A stretch of DNA of 64,000 nucleotides. Source: Nyssa sinensis (lineage: Eukaryota > Streptophyta > Magnoliopsida > Cornales > Nyssaceae). Positions 22,679 to 34,539 of this stretch are shown in pieces; the stretch's first letter is position 1; each line of letters begins with the position of its first letter. Where the stretch lies: positions 56,155,882 to 56,219,881 of the forward strand of contig CM018032.1 of NCBI GenBank assembly GCA_008638375.1, read 5' to 3'. A program made the position numbers and the translations under genes. The notes under the pieces are model-generated. The model had not been told where the DNA came from, ran no database searches, and worked only from the letters and a program-made list of their open reading frames with translations.

Positions 22679-24582
22679 CCTATCAGTAGTATCAGAATTG
22701 AATCTTTATTTATCACAATCACTTTATTTCTAATTCTTAAGTCATTTAATAGTTAAAACATCCTATCAATATGTCACAAAACATGGAAATGACGAAACAA
22801 AAGGGATTAGAGCGAACAAAGGAGAAAAAATTAGGTTTACTCAAATTTTAAGTGAAATTTGGGTTTGAATTTGAATCACCAGTAAAGATAGCCTAAGGTC
22901 AACTATATTATATAGAGAATGATGTGAATACTATATTCTACTACTACTACAAGTTGGTTTGATGATTGATGTGGTTGTGTTCGTTTACAATAATACAAAA
23001 GCAACACCATTCAAGAATCAACAAAAAGCTCACAAAAGAGCACTGAACCTGTCCATCTTTGAGTCTTCTTTCATGGCAATTAAGCCGACATGAATAAAGG
23101 AGAACCTACTCTTCATGCCCCTGTTGGCTCCTGTCAGATTCAATCGTGCATGGATTTGGACTTGGTGATGGTTATTAGAATGATGATCCATTATTGGTTG
23201 TGGTATTAAAGGTTTAATTCCTTGTGTCAAGCTCTAAATCTTCTTAATGAAAACTGATTAAGAACACTACCGTCAATCACAAAAGTTGAAACATTGCAAT
23301 GTGGTTTATACGTACACTGCAATCAGATTGTGAAGCGATTGATGATAATATTTCCTAACTAATTAAACTCTCGTTAGGCCAAATTTCCATTAGGTTTTGT
23401 TTATCAAATTTTTTAATTCATTTTATCGAAAAATGATTAAACAATTAATTCTCTATCACTTTCTAAATAAAATTAAATAGCCTTTTATTAATGATAATTA
23501 AGACTATTGTTTTGTGAGTGACTTATCATAATGAATTTGGTGATAATGAACAAAAGCCCAAATGGTTAATTTGTGTTATGAATGAATATTTGGTAAGTTA
23601 TTGGAACTTTTTTTTAAGTGCCCCGATCAAAATTTGAAAATAGCAGCTCAAATGATTATTGGGTTAGAGCAGCTCTTAAGTAGCATTTGGGATTGTAAAT
23701 GAGATGAGTTCGGCCGAGTGGTGGGCTTGTTGAAGTTTAACTTGCTAAAATAAATGAATTTCAAATTATAATCAAGTTTGGTTTATTTATTTCTCAAACG
23801 AATCTTAAACGAGTTTCTAATTGAACAAATAGCAAGTCGAGTTTGAGTAATAATAAATTTTATATAATATTAGATTACTTAATAGCTTATCGAGTCGAGT
23901 TCAAGTTGGACATTAATATATTAATGAATTTTAAAATATGTTTAAATTTAACTTATTTATTTTAAAACCCAAGTTCAATGGCGAAACAAGATCTTCCAAA
24001 AACATCACAACCTACCCCAATTCAAGAAACACAAAACACACCAAAGAAACAACTGATATTCCTACCTGGGATGAAAAGACATTTGGTGCGCAAGATGAAC
24101 CCTTATGTTTTTAACATCGTCAACCTCATGTAAAAATACATTAAAACTCAAAGCAACTACAGTTAAAAGGGTAACAAAATTTGATTCAAAGAAAGAAACC
24201 AACTCATATAAAATTACCAACCATAGAACTTAATCTAATATCTGAATAGAACCAGAATCAATCGTTGAAAATTATAAAAACAAAAGATCATACCACCAGG
24301 CATAAATAAAACACAGATTACAGGAATATAACGAATACAAAATATTAAGTATAAGTGAGAAATTAATTAACACACAGAAAAACACAAACAACAAAGAATC
24401 CATTAAAAAATAGGGGAAAGGCATGACAACGACAATAATTTTCAATCACGCAGAAACCCTAAAACATCAAATAACATAAATAAATAAAAAAAATGAAAAC
24501 AAATCCAGGAAGAGAAAAAAAAATTAATACAAATGAATCACACCATAAAATCCCAAGACGAATCAAAGCTTGAAAATCTTAC
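22679..24582. other. Element A interior, intron-like, with possible old MITE
   Basis: Between the B3 fragment and the leader exon I see no certain coding sequence. A 66-codon frame at 23030-23230 on the - strand is of unknown meaning. At about 23700-23960 words such as CGAGTCGAGTTCAAGTTGG and AACGAGTTTCTAATTG resemble a widespread class of degraded hAT MITEs, without clear ends. The rest is A-rich. Confidence 0.35.
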
Positions 24583-24990
24583 CTGGAGGAGATTGATCGA
24601 ACGAGGCTAGAGAGAGACTGTGAGCCGAGTACGAGAGCCCTAGAGAGAGAATATGAAGGAAAATTGGTGAAAATGATAGTGAAAGATCGAAGAGGGAATG
24701 ATGAGGTTTAGGTAAAGAGCTTGACTATGGAGAGAGAGAGAGAGAGTGTGTGCGTCAGGAAAAATTTGGAATCGAAAGAAAGAAGAAGATCGAAGAAACG
24801 CCACCACGTCTGAACTGTCGTCGCCGTTGTCGTCGAGAATGTTCCGTCTGCCGCCACCGTCGAGAGGAGTGAGAATGGAGAAGAAGAAACCACCGCGCCG
24901 CCAACAGATCGAGAGGAGAAGAGGAACATAAGGAATCGAAGTACTGATTGAGAGGGGAAGAAGAAAATAAAAGGTCGGGCGCTTATATGG
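24583..24990 (-). promoter_or_regulatory. Element A promoter and leader exon
   Basis: On the - strand a TATA-like CCATATAAGC (24981-24990) lies just inside the subterminal repeats. It is followed by a CT-rich, GC-rich stretch typical of a plant 5' untranslated exon and then by a consensus donor CTCCAG/GTAAGA at 24583/24582. Element B has the matching arrangement at 26245-26500. The open frames in this stretch, for instance 24708-24929, are probably leader sequence. A transcript from here would run into the B3 fragment. Confidence 0.6.
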
Positions 24991-25303
24991 TGACCTTTTT
25001 AGCGACGCCCATTGAGCATCGCTACAACGCAAATGAGTGTCGCAAATAGTGTGACAGCACGACGTCATTTTAATTAAACAAATATTAGTGACGCACACAG
25101 AACGGCGCTAAATTTACCTGTGTGTCGCCAATATTTGTTGGTCTGTCGCTAATTGTTTGGTGCCCTTTTTTTGCGCGGGAAAGGCCCATTTTTCGTTTCT
25201 TTTAGCGACCCCCACGGTGTACGTCGCTAATAGTGGCCTTTTGCGACATACACCCGTGCGTCGCAAATAACTGGGGTCGCAAAAAATGGGAATTTTTGTA
25301 GTG
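24991..25303 (-). repeat. 5' terminal repeat and subterminal repeats of element A
   Basis: Variants of GCGTCGCTAA/TTAGCGACGC recur in both orientations up to the terminal CACTACAAAAATTCCC (other strand). Similar words fill 25918-26240 at the 5' end of element B. Confidence 0.8.
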
Positions 25304-25482
25304 ATCTAATCACATACAAACTAGTATATCTTATTTAACTATAATAAGAAAATTAACTCTCATTAAAATATTAGTCCAACTACAATTAGGACTACCCAAA
25401 AAGACTCTAAATATCATTAAGACTCAATAAACCAAATTAAGAAATTTCCTAAAACTTATGGGCCTGGTTTAATTGGCCAACA
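25304..25482 (-). mobile_element. Copia-type LTR, part 2 (outer end)
   Basis: This is the continuation of the LTR broken by element A. On the - strand it begins TGTTGGCCAATTAAACCAGG at 25482, a common Copia-type LTR start with TG. It completes the 430-bp LTR whose other end lies at 13744. Confidence 0.65.
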
Positions 25483-25796
25483 AAAACCAATCAAATAAAT
25501 GGTAATAGAAGTCTTCTTAGCAACCAAACAAAGTTTTAGCAAGAAGATTTTAGAAATTAAAATGGTTAATGAGTTGGGCCAAAATATTAGGTTAAGAAAT
25601 AAGAGAAATTCTATGTAAAGATTGAATTGGACCAAAATCTTGGAATGGGCTAGTTTAAAAATGGTTACAATTTTACTTGTATAAAAAAAAGTTTCCTAAT
25701 TTTAAAGGAGGGCTATAGCCCATCCTAGCTAAAGTGTGCCTCCGCTCTTGCTTATCACAAAATTGTGATTTGTGACATAAAATTCATATTGTTTGT

Positions 25797-25912
25797 CTTT
25801 TTTTTTTTTCTCTTTTGATGCAACGAAGTGAAGAGGGTGAATCGAACTCACTTCATTTGTGTGGGAAGTGAGCAGTAACGTGCATACACCCAATTGACGT
25901 GAGTTTAATTCT
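25797..25912 (-). mobile_element. SINE-like element (tRNA-derived)
   Basis: On the - strand the sequence holds GAGTTCGATTCACC, a good Pol III B box, preceded by a weak A-box-like TGTATGCACGTTACTGC and followed within about 50 bp by an oligo-A tract (the T run at 25799-25811). This layout is typical of a plant SINE. Exact ends are unclear. Confidence 0.4.
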
Positions 25913-25917
25913 TTACA

Positions 25918-26240
25918 GACTACAAAACAACATAGTTTTTGCGACGCCCATTATTAGCAACGCACAAAAATTGTCGCCAAAAGCCATTTTTTGTGACGCT
26001 TAGCTGTGTGTCACGAATAGTGGGGAAAAAGTAATAAAAAATTTGATGAACGACGCAAAAAATTAGGTGCGAAACTATTAGCGACGCACATTTCACCATT
26101 GCCAACGCACAAGGCGTCGCTAATATCGGCGATGCGCATGTAAGCGTCGCAAATAAGGTGGTGGACAAAAAATGGTGCCGTTTTTCATACAATTAGCGAT
26201 GCACTAGGACTATTAGTGATGCACTGTGTGCGTCGCTAAT
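25918..26240 (+). repeat. 5' terminus and subterminal repeats of element B
   Basis: TTAGCGACGC, GCGTCGCTAATA and variants alternate in both orientations from just inside the terminus to about 26240. They resemble the 5' subterminal region of element A at 24991-25303. Confidence 0.75.
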
Positions 26241-26303
26241 AAGCCCTTATAAATCAGTCCCTTTGTTTGTCAAATCGATCTGCGCTTTCTCTGTTTCGCA
26301 TTT

Positions 26304-26345
<42 letters not shown>

Positions 26346-26500
26346 ACGATCTTCGATTTCCATATCTCATCTCTCATACGCTCGGTTTGGATCGGTAGAA
26401 TATCTCTGATTTCTCACTCTTTCTCCATCGCTCGGTTTCTCTCTCTGGATCGATCTCCGATCTCTCTTTCTCTCACCACTTCACCGAGTTTGAAAAAGGT
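26241..26500 (+). promoter_or_regulatory. Element B promoter and leader
   Basis: CCTTATAAATCAG (about 26245-26257) is a TATA-like word directly after the subterminal repeats. A CT-rich leader with a (CT)n run (about 26308-26342) and TCTCTCTCTGGATCGATC-like sequence follows, ending near a possible donor AAAAAG/GTTTGG at about 26500. The arrangement mirrors element A. Confidence 0.55.
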
Positions 26501-29097
26501 TTGGGTTTGTTTTAAATTTGTTTATTTTTCTTCTTCTTGTATACTGTAGAATATTACTTGTTTATTTTTCTGCAGAATATTAAATTTGTTTGATTCAGTG
26601 TTGACTTTTCTTGTAAAGGGTTTTGTTATTTCTGTTTATAATGGTGTTCATTGAGTTATTACTGGATCGGCAACTCGACCATCACTAGCTTCTGCATTTG
26701 GAAAAGTTAGATGTCAAAGTAACCATATCTAAGCAAATCCAAGATTGATTTCACACTCTTAACCCACCTCTAACAGTAAAAGTTTCATTTGAATTTGATA
26801 TTATCTAACAGTTATTTAGTTTTTATTTAAATTATTTTAAAAAAAATTCACATTATCTCAAACAAAAAAAGAAAAAAATCTCATCTTAAAAATTTTAAAT
26901 TTAACTTTGAATAGTGATTTGAGTGTGTATATAGTAACTAACTAGGGACTAGCCTAATTGGTAACTCATGAGAGTCATGAACTCTCCCAAGGGTTCTACT
27001 CTCACTCCCCTTGTTTATATATTTTTTATTTTTTAGTAAATAATATTTGGTATAGGTTTAAATCTACTGTTGATGAATATTTTTTTGATTCAAATATTAG
27101 TTCATATCTGAATTTGGGTCATTGCTTGTAAATGCACATAGCATGACACCCTAGTCAGGGGGGCCTAATTTGCCTACTTTTTCCCTTGGAGACTTATGTA
27201 GTACCCTTGTGCCATGAAATCTTCCTCATTTATAGTTCATGGGTTTATTTCACTATGCTTGTAATTACTCGTTCATTCTAATATCACTATGCTTGTCCTA
27301 CAAATTAAAATTTTAAATTGAAGTCAGGTACCATCAACTTTAGTGCTAAATTTTGTAAAGCTTTGTTTAGTACCGTGAAATAGGGGTATTAAAATTAGGT
27401 TTAGCTACAATTAGATGCAAGTTAATCTAAAATTTGAAGTGATTAGAATCCAATTTCAAGGCTCAAATTTCATGATACCAAACCAAAAAAAAAAAAATCA
27501 ATTTAGTCTTTTCAATCTTAAATGAGAAAAATAAGAAATTTAAAACAAGCTTAACCCATTTAATTTTTTTATTACATTGATTAAAAAAATAAACACATAT
27601 TAAAAAATTGATTGAAAGTGCTTGTTTGATTCAATTGTCAAAAAATAGACTATTTGAGTTAAATGATTGTACAAATGTCGTTTGAGTTAAAGAATTGATT
27701 TTTTGGATAAACAATTAATAAATACTTGAAAAATATTAAATTTAGGCATTTATAATGGACTTGACATATTAACATAATTCAATACTTAACAAAAAAAATT
27801 GTATCACAAAAATAAAAACAAATATTTAATACTTTAATACATCTTCAATATTGTATCAAATATAATTAACCCTGATACCAGATTTATGAGTGGGTCGATC
27901 AATACTTATATCAATTATAATTAACACTCATATATATATATTATGTTAAATTATTAACTCATTTAAAAATTTAAACTATTAAAAAAATTAAGTATAACTT
28001 AGATATTTAATACTCTATTAGCTACTACAGCTCATAAATGGCACGAAGTGAGATGGCCCCACCTATTTTTTTAATAGTACTGAAACTGACTCCATTGCAA
28101 TTTTCTAACAGTACTTTTTAGTTCTTAGGGAAAGAAATTATATATTGGAAAGGAAAATAAAATCACTTAATTGATCCTATTACAACAAGAGAAAATGATA
28201 TTCCTCCATGGTTTGTAATTAAGAATCAAACAGAGCAAACAAACATTCCAAGAAATGATTTTGTATTTGATATGCAATTCAAGATGTTTTTTTTTTTTTC
28301 TCTCTTTGTCATTCCTTTTAATGTATTTGATATGCTCCGTCTACTACCTCGTCAAATGAAAAATATCACATAGAACCTCTCTTTTTTTGTTTTTTTATTT
28401 GCTGTCAATTTCATCTGGAAGCATGTTACCTTGCTAGTCAGTCCAACAACTCACACCCTTATGTAGGTATTGGATCAGATCAGTTTTGGCTAGAAGAGTT
28501 TCCAGTTCTCTTTTCTCCTATATTGGGTGCTGATGCGCCTTTTTAGCAGGGCCACTGTGAGCGTGGCCTAATTTTCTTTTTTTTAGGGATTACTTCATGA
28601 AAAAAAAATTACGGTGATTGTTTTGTAAGTTAGCAATTGCATTCATGTAAGCTTAGCTTCGTTAGGGAGTCATTTTCATCACATGTGAATCTTGTCACGA
28701 AATTTATTCGCGATTGGGCTCGTGTGTATGAAAATCGATTCTTGAATTGTCTAGAAAGGACAGTTTGGGAATACATAAATCTGTATTGCAATCAATAGTT
28801 TCTCATGCTTGAATATTCTACTATGACAAAATTTCAACACGGTCTCCTATTGTTCTCTAGGTATTTATTTAGGCGTGCTAACGTCTATCTCGTATACTTG
28901 GAGAACCGTGGGGAGATGCTGCCAAAATTTTGTCCGAGTGAAATCAAGCATTTGGTTTGCTGCTCATTACAATGTAGATTGTGCATTCACGAATAGGATA
29001 GGACCACCTTACCCTTTAGAGAGAAGTTAGAGGTGATAGGATTCATGTTTCATATTTATAATAAGTATCATTTTTGACTTGTATTAGGTAGACGAAA
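26501..29097 (+). other. Element B upstream intron-like region
   Basis: This is AT-rich sequence between leader and first transposase exon, consistent with the long first intron of En/Spm-type elements. The frame 28805-28996 has no recognised domain. A SINE-like copy lies at about 26944-27050. Confidence 0.5.
26944..27050 (+). mobile_element. SINE-like element inside CACTA element B
   Basis: ACTAGCCTAATTGGTAACTC matches a Pol III A box and GGGTTCTACTCTC, 40 bp on, matches a B box. A T-rich tail follows. The layout is that of a tRNA-derived SINE; the 3' end is not sharp. Confidence 0.5.
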
Positions 29098-32000
29098 ATG
29101 AATAAGAATTGGATGGACTTGAGGGGCATGCATTTGCCAGGGTATGTGAAGGGGATCAAAGATTTCATTGAGTTTGCTCGTGCATCTGCAGATGGAAGAA
29201 ATAGGATAAGATGTCCATGTAGAAGATGCAATAATAGGGATTATATGCGCATAAATGAGGCAAAAGAGCACCTACTCTAACACAGGATAGACAAGAGGTA
29301 TACGTGTTGGAAATTTCACGGGAAACACCGTGACGTACGAGTGGTATTTGAGGATGAAGAAGAAGACGGTGATGATGACTTTGGTTATAATGTTGGGGTT
29401 GGTTACGAAGGCTTGCCATAAATGTTGGAAGACTTGTAAGGGGCTACAACTGGGGCGAGTAGTCACAGGAGTGACACAGGATAATCGAAAGCGTTTGAGT
29501 CCTTGTCAAGGGAATCAAGGCAGCTGTTATATCCGGGTTGTGATAAGTTTTCAAACTGGACTTTCTCGTGAAACTCCTTCATATTAAGACCATCAACCGA
29601 TGGAGTAACAAATCATTTAATATGGTCATTGAATTGATTAAAGCAGCGCTTCCTACTGAGGAGACCCTTCCGAAATCATATTACGAGGCAAAAAGAATAT
29701 TAAAAGATTTGGGCCTCGGGTATATTCCTATACATGCTTGCCAAAACGATTGCATGTTATTTTTTTGAAGGAGACTGAATAATGTAAGGAGTGTACGGTG
29801 TGCCACGAACCCAGGTACAAGCTGAATAAAGGAAAGAGCAAGACAATTCCACACAAGGTGTCAAGATATTTTTCCTTAAAACCTAGGCTACAAAGGTTGT
29901 ACATGTCTCAGAAGACGGCAGAAGATATGCGGTGGCATAAGGAGAAGCGTGTTGCTGAGGAAAATGTATGTAGGCATCCGACAGATTCTTAAACTTGGGC
30001 TGAGTTTGATACAAATCACGAATGGTTTGCAAATGAGGAGCGTAACGTACGACTTGGGTTAGCTAGTGACTGTTTCAATCCGTTCGGTGACATAAGTAAT
30101 GCCTACAGCATGTGGCTAGTGTTGCTTGTGCCGTATAAATTGCCACCATGGAAATGTATGAAAAAACCATTTATCTTCATTTCATTGCTTATTTCAGGGC
30201 CGAAGTCTCTTGGTAATGAAATTGCTGTGTACATGCGTCCTTTAGTGGATGAGTTAAAGGAATTGTGGGAGGTGAGAGTCAAGGCATACGACATCTATAA
30301 GAACGAGACATTTTAATTGCATGCGGTGTTACTGTAGACCATAAATGACTTTCCAGCATACGGGAACTTGTTTGGGTGGAGCACGAAGAAGTATCTGGCA
30401 TATCCGGTTTGCAATAAGGATGTATGTTCCCTACATTTGTCCAATGAAAAGAAGACATGTTACATGTGCTATCGTCGTTTTTTACCTCCATCACATGGCA
30501 GGCGAAATCGGCAGAAGCATCTGTTTGATGGAAAAATTGAGTGCAGATTGTCACCTTCATTGTTATCTGGCTAAGACGTGCTGACGTAATTGGCACTCAT
30601 CCAACCAGTGAGGTTTGGAAAAATACCGGGTACTAAGAAGAGGAAGCGTACTAATGTGGAGTTAAATTGGACGAAGAAGAGCATATTTTTTTATTTGCCG
30701 TACTAGGAGACCCTTAAGTTGAGGCACAATTTGGATGTTATGCACATCGAGAAGAACATCTGTGATAATGTGCTGAGAACTTTAATGAACATTGAAGGGA
30801 AGACGAAGGATACCGTTAAAGCCCGGTTGGACCTGCAAGAGCTGGGAATATGAAAAAAGTTGCACCTAATACGTAATGGTGATAAATATATCGTGCCTCT
30901 TGCACAATATACGTTATCATCCGTAGAGCGAATGAGGATTTGCGAGTGGTTTAAATCGGTGAAGTTTCCATATGGATATGCATCAAATATATCTCGGTGT
31001 GTAAATGTTATAGATGGGAAAATATCTGGATTGAAAAGTCATGACTGCCATGTCCTTTTACAATGACTTCTTCCAATTACACTACGTGGATATCTCACCG
31101 ATGACATATCAACTACATTGACTGAGCTGGGCTACTTCTTTAGAGAATTATGTCCGAAAACGTTGAATTTAGAAGTACTGGAAAAGCTCGAAAGGGATGT
31201 TGTCGTGATCCTTTACAAGTTGGAAAAGATTTTTCCTCCTGTTTTCTTTGATGTAATGGTCCACCTAGTTGTGCATTTGCCTCATAAGGTAAAAATTGGT
31301 GGACCTGTCCAATACCGTTGGATGTATCCAATAGAAAGGTACATTTAATTTTATGAATTGTGTTATCTATCCATCCTAACTATTTTAATGTATAACTGAT
31401 TAATTATTAAAATAGATATTTGCACACATTGAAGCAATATGTGCATAATAAAGCATGACTGGAATGGTCAATTGATGAGGCTTACGTTGATGCTGAATGT
31501 CTCACATTTTCTCTATGCATCTTGAAGATATTGAGACAAGGTTTAATCGTCAAGAGCGAAACTCAAATAGTGGTCCACGGCAGCAAAGAACTGGCCTTGC
31601 AGTGTTTAATCAGAATGTGTAGCCAATAGGTGCCCGAATGGTGTCATCCCCAAGAGTTAGAAAAAGCCTACTACACCCTGCTCAATAACTGTGATGAGAC
31701 ATTGCCATATTTTAAGTAAGTTTATTGAAATCATTGTAATACTACGTTAGTACACAAATGTAAGTTACATATAACATATCTTATCTTATGCAGTGAGCAT
31801 ACGATCGAGCTTCAGAGAAAACATGTATCAAGTTCTGATCTAGAGCAAAGACAACAAAATTTGTTTCCAAAGTGGTTCGAAGAACGTATAAGACAAGGTT
31901 TCAATTAATTGTAATTGTATTACTTTATGCATTTGTATTCAATTAATTTTGTACTTCTATTGAATTGATAGATGAAGCTATTATGCCACCAACAATCTCC

Positions 32001-32776
32001 TGAGGCGTACGATCAATTATATTCCTTAGCATGTAGGTCCTGATCAAAGGATATCCCACTACACCAGCTTAATTATTGATGGTGTTCGATTTCACATGAG
32101 GGAACGTGAGGTCAGTCGGCGAACACAAAATAGCGGGGTCCTTGTTCAGGGAGATGGTGACACAGGACAAACTGTAGAGTACTATGGTGTTTTACAAGAC
32201 ATCATACAGTTACATTATTGCTACGGTCATTCTGTGTATATTTTTAAATATGATTGGTGGGATGTAAGCAATAAGAAAACTGGAATGCAAATCGATAAGT
32301 ATTTCATAAGTGTTAATACATCACGTATGGCATTTAAAGATGATCCATATGTTTTGGTATCTCAAGCAAAACAAGTTTTCTATTTGAAGAACACAAAAAT
32401 AAGAGGTGATTGGCATGTTGTCCAAAAAATAAAAACTAGAAATGTTTATGATGTCCTAGAAGTTGGCGAGTGAGATGAAGAGTTGAAGAGGATTGAGGAG
32501 GCACTACAAGAAGAATTTCAAACTGCCCATGATGGTGTTGTCCGGTATGATCAAGAAGATGTTAGTTCGTATCGGTTGAATAGAACTGATGTAGAACCAG
32601 ATCATGTCGTAGCTTCCGACGTCACCAATATCACACAATTAGATCCGAGGGATGCAACGTTTATTTATGATGATGATGACGAGGAAAGTGATTTTGATGA
32701 TGAGACATTGTTAAATTATTGTACCGAGAATGAAGAAAATCTAAGTTCAGATGATGATTCAGACTCAAATGAATAA
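29098..32776 (+). pseudogene. TNP2-like CACTA transposase (TNPD type), decayed
   Basis: The ATG at 29098 opens MNKNWMDLRG...FIEFARAS, the transposase-associated domain, with CPCRRCNN. Across several frames and exons come the Tnp2/Transposase_21 core (LPKSYYEAKRILKDLGLGY, HACQNDCMLFF, LISGPKSLGNEIAVYMRP, TINDFPAYGNLFGWSTKK, LDVMHIEKNICDN), the DUF4218 region (FPPVFFDVMVHLVVHLPHK, from 31118), and the DUF4216 region (YCYGHSVYIFKYDWWDVS, 32200 on), ending in an acidic tail. Introns are visible at 31339-31415 and 31716-31793. The family binds and cuts CACTA ends. In-frame stops occur at about 29278, after EGLP near 29420, at 29766, 29990, 30314, 30572, 30851 and 32471, and more. The gene is dead but its order of domains is complete. 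Confidence 0.88.
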
Positions 32777-32963
32777 TTGTAATAGGTGTTACATGTGTTA
32801 GGATCAAGAGTAATGAATTTTCAATTTTATGATGTAATGGATTGTCAATTTTATGATGTAATGGATATTCAATTTTATGATGTAATGGATATTCAATTTT
32901 ATGATGTAATGATTTTAATTTTTATAATGTAATGGAATGTATTTTTAAACTTTCTTTTTAGAT

Positions 32964-34433
32964 ATGGTTGGACCAGGCTCACGCAGACGCACAGCCCCAG
33001 CGGACCCATCGACCCCTTCCCCTTCTTTTGTAAGGTCGACCGATCTTGCCATTGATGGTATGTATAGTTTCACTTTGTATTAATGATTATACAAATATGG
33101 TACTCATTGTTTCTATTTTATTTTTTCTAAAGTTTTGGCCACCACCACTAGACGAGGGCGCGGTAGGTCGAAAAATCGGAGTTTTCAGGCTCAGATGGAG
33201 GTAGCAGAAGGCTCGCGACTTCGGATTAAGCTACCTGAGGGATTGCTGAAGCCCGTTGGTGGATGGGCACAGCAGTTCACCACAGAGGTTGGCATCATTT
33301 GCCAACTACGCACCCCACTCTATATTAGTGACTGGAGTCTCGTCACTGAGGAGAAGGGATGAAATATTCATGCTCATATCATGGTATGTCTTTTATTATT
33401 GTGTTGAACTAAATTTTAACATATCTAAAGCTGTAATGTTTTGACAATGACATCCTTTACAAGAAAAGTTTGACATCGATCTTCACTTGCCTCACGTAGC
33501 GAAGGCAGTGGATCGTTACCTGGGAGTCCGTTTCAGGGACTATCGACACCGGCTCCATATGCACTACGAGGCGGAGGTGGCAGCCAGTAGAGAGCCCCGC
33601 GACAGGCCCTACAAGGGGGTCACAGTGGAGGATTGGATGTTATTGTGCGACCGGTTCGCTAATGATGCATTCTAGGTAAAAATTGTCAAAATTACTTTTG
33701 TTGTTTGATAAATTATTATCATTTATACTAACCTTCTTTGTATTGGCCAAGTGTAGGAATTGAGCAGGAAAAATAGCGAGAGCAGAAGCAAGCAAAAGGT
33801 GACCCACTGTGGTGGATCACGTTCTTTTGTACAGTATAGGCATGATATGGTAAGTTAATAAATGTATCAAGTTTTTATTGTATAATCTATTCATGAAATC
33901 AATCTTCACAAGCTACTATTTATTTGCTCCAGCGAGACCAGGAGACCGGTGCACCATCCAGCCCCATTGATTTGTGGCACAGGACGTACTACAACCCCGA
34001 AAAGGGTTGGACTGGGCCTGAAACACTGCGACTTTATGTAAGTTTTTATGTAACTTACCACAATATTACTAATTTAATATTAATCTAAAGTTATAAAGTA
34101 GTAACATATATTTATGTTTTTATAGGAGGAAATGGTCCAACTGCTTGCTCAGCCGACAGTTGAGGGTCAGGATTCCATTTCCGATGACCAGATACGGGAG
34201 ACTGTTCTGTGCAAGAGACGTAGCTATGTGCGTGGCTTAGGGACTGGGATGGCGCCGACGACATCATCCTCTACCATCGAGAGTGATGCTAGGGCACACG
34301 CAGCCACTGAGGTAGTTCAACGAGAGAATGCAAAGCTGCGGCAAAAGGTGATGGCACTCGAGGAGCGATATTCCTAGCTAGAGGCTCTTGTGCAAATGAT
34401 GCTCAGCCGGCAAGGTGGCTCTATTCAACCTTG
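32964..34433 (+). pseudogene. Transposase_24-like second CACTA protein (TNPA role), decayed
   Basis: The likely ATG at 32964 begins MVGPGSRRRTAPADPS. After an intron come RRGRGRSKNRSF, KLPEGLLKPVGGWAQQ and VEDWMLLCDRFANDAF; the next exons give RKNSESRSKQKVTHCGGSRS, LWHRTYYNPEKGW and a final exon with a coiled-coil-like stretch (QRENAKLRQKVMALEERYS). This order is that of the plant Ptta/En/Spm family (PF03004), the second protein of CACTA elements, thought to bind subterminal repeats. Donors GTATGT, GTAAAA and GTAAGT follow exons. Stops at 33360 (after TEEKG), at 33673 (TAG just before a donor) and after EERYS show that it is broken. It lies about 190 bp downstream of the transposase tail. Confidence 0.78.
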
Positions 34434-34539
34434 GTAAGTTTTTAAAATTATATATTTTGGTGGATTTATTATTTATAGAAAATGTTACGTAAAAATAAAA
34501 AAATATAGTTCCACGAACTTATTTAATTTCATTGGTTCG

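Larger units (their letters stand above)
13998..25303 (-). mobile_element. CACTA (En/Spm) element A, non-autonomous, with captured gene
   Basis: The left terminus reads CACTACAGGAAAATGCACTA and the right terminus, on the other strand, CACTACAAAAATTCCC. ATC flanks both ends (13995-13997 and 25304-25306), the 3-bp duplication made by CACTA transposases, and the flanks are two halves of one LTR. Orientation is set by comparison with element B: the promoter end is on the right and the array end on the left, so the element reads leftward. From its 5' end it holds subterminal repeats, a TATA-like word and leader exon, a REM-type B3 gene fragment, a 161-bp tandem array of about 42 units and 3' subterminal repeats. 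No transposase remnant is visible, so it depends on proteins from relatives. Confidence 0.88.

Noticed and set aside
24640..25098. 152-codon frame on the - strand at the right of element A
   Set aside because: It runs through subterminal repeats and CT-rich leader, is serine/leucine-rich without a domain, and shows no conservation with the matching part of element B.
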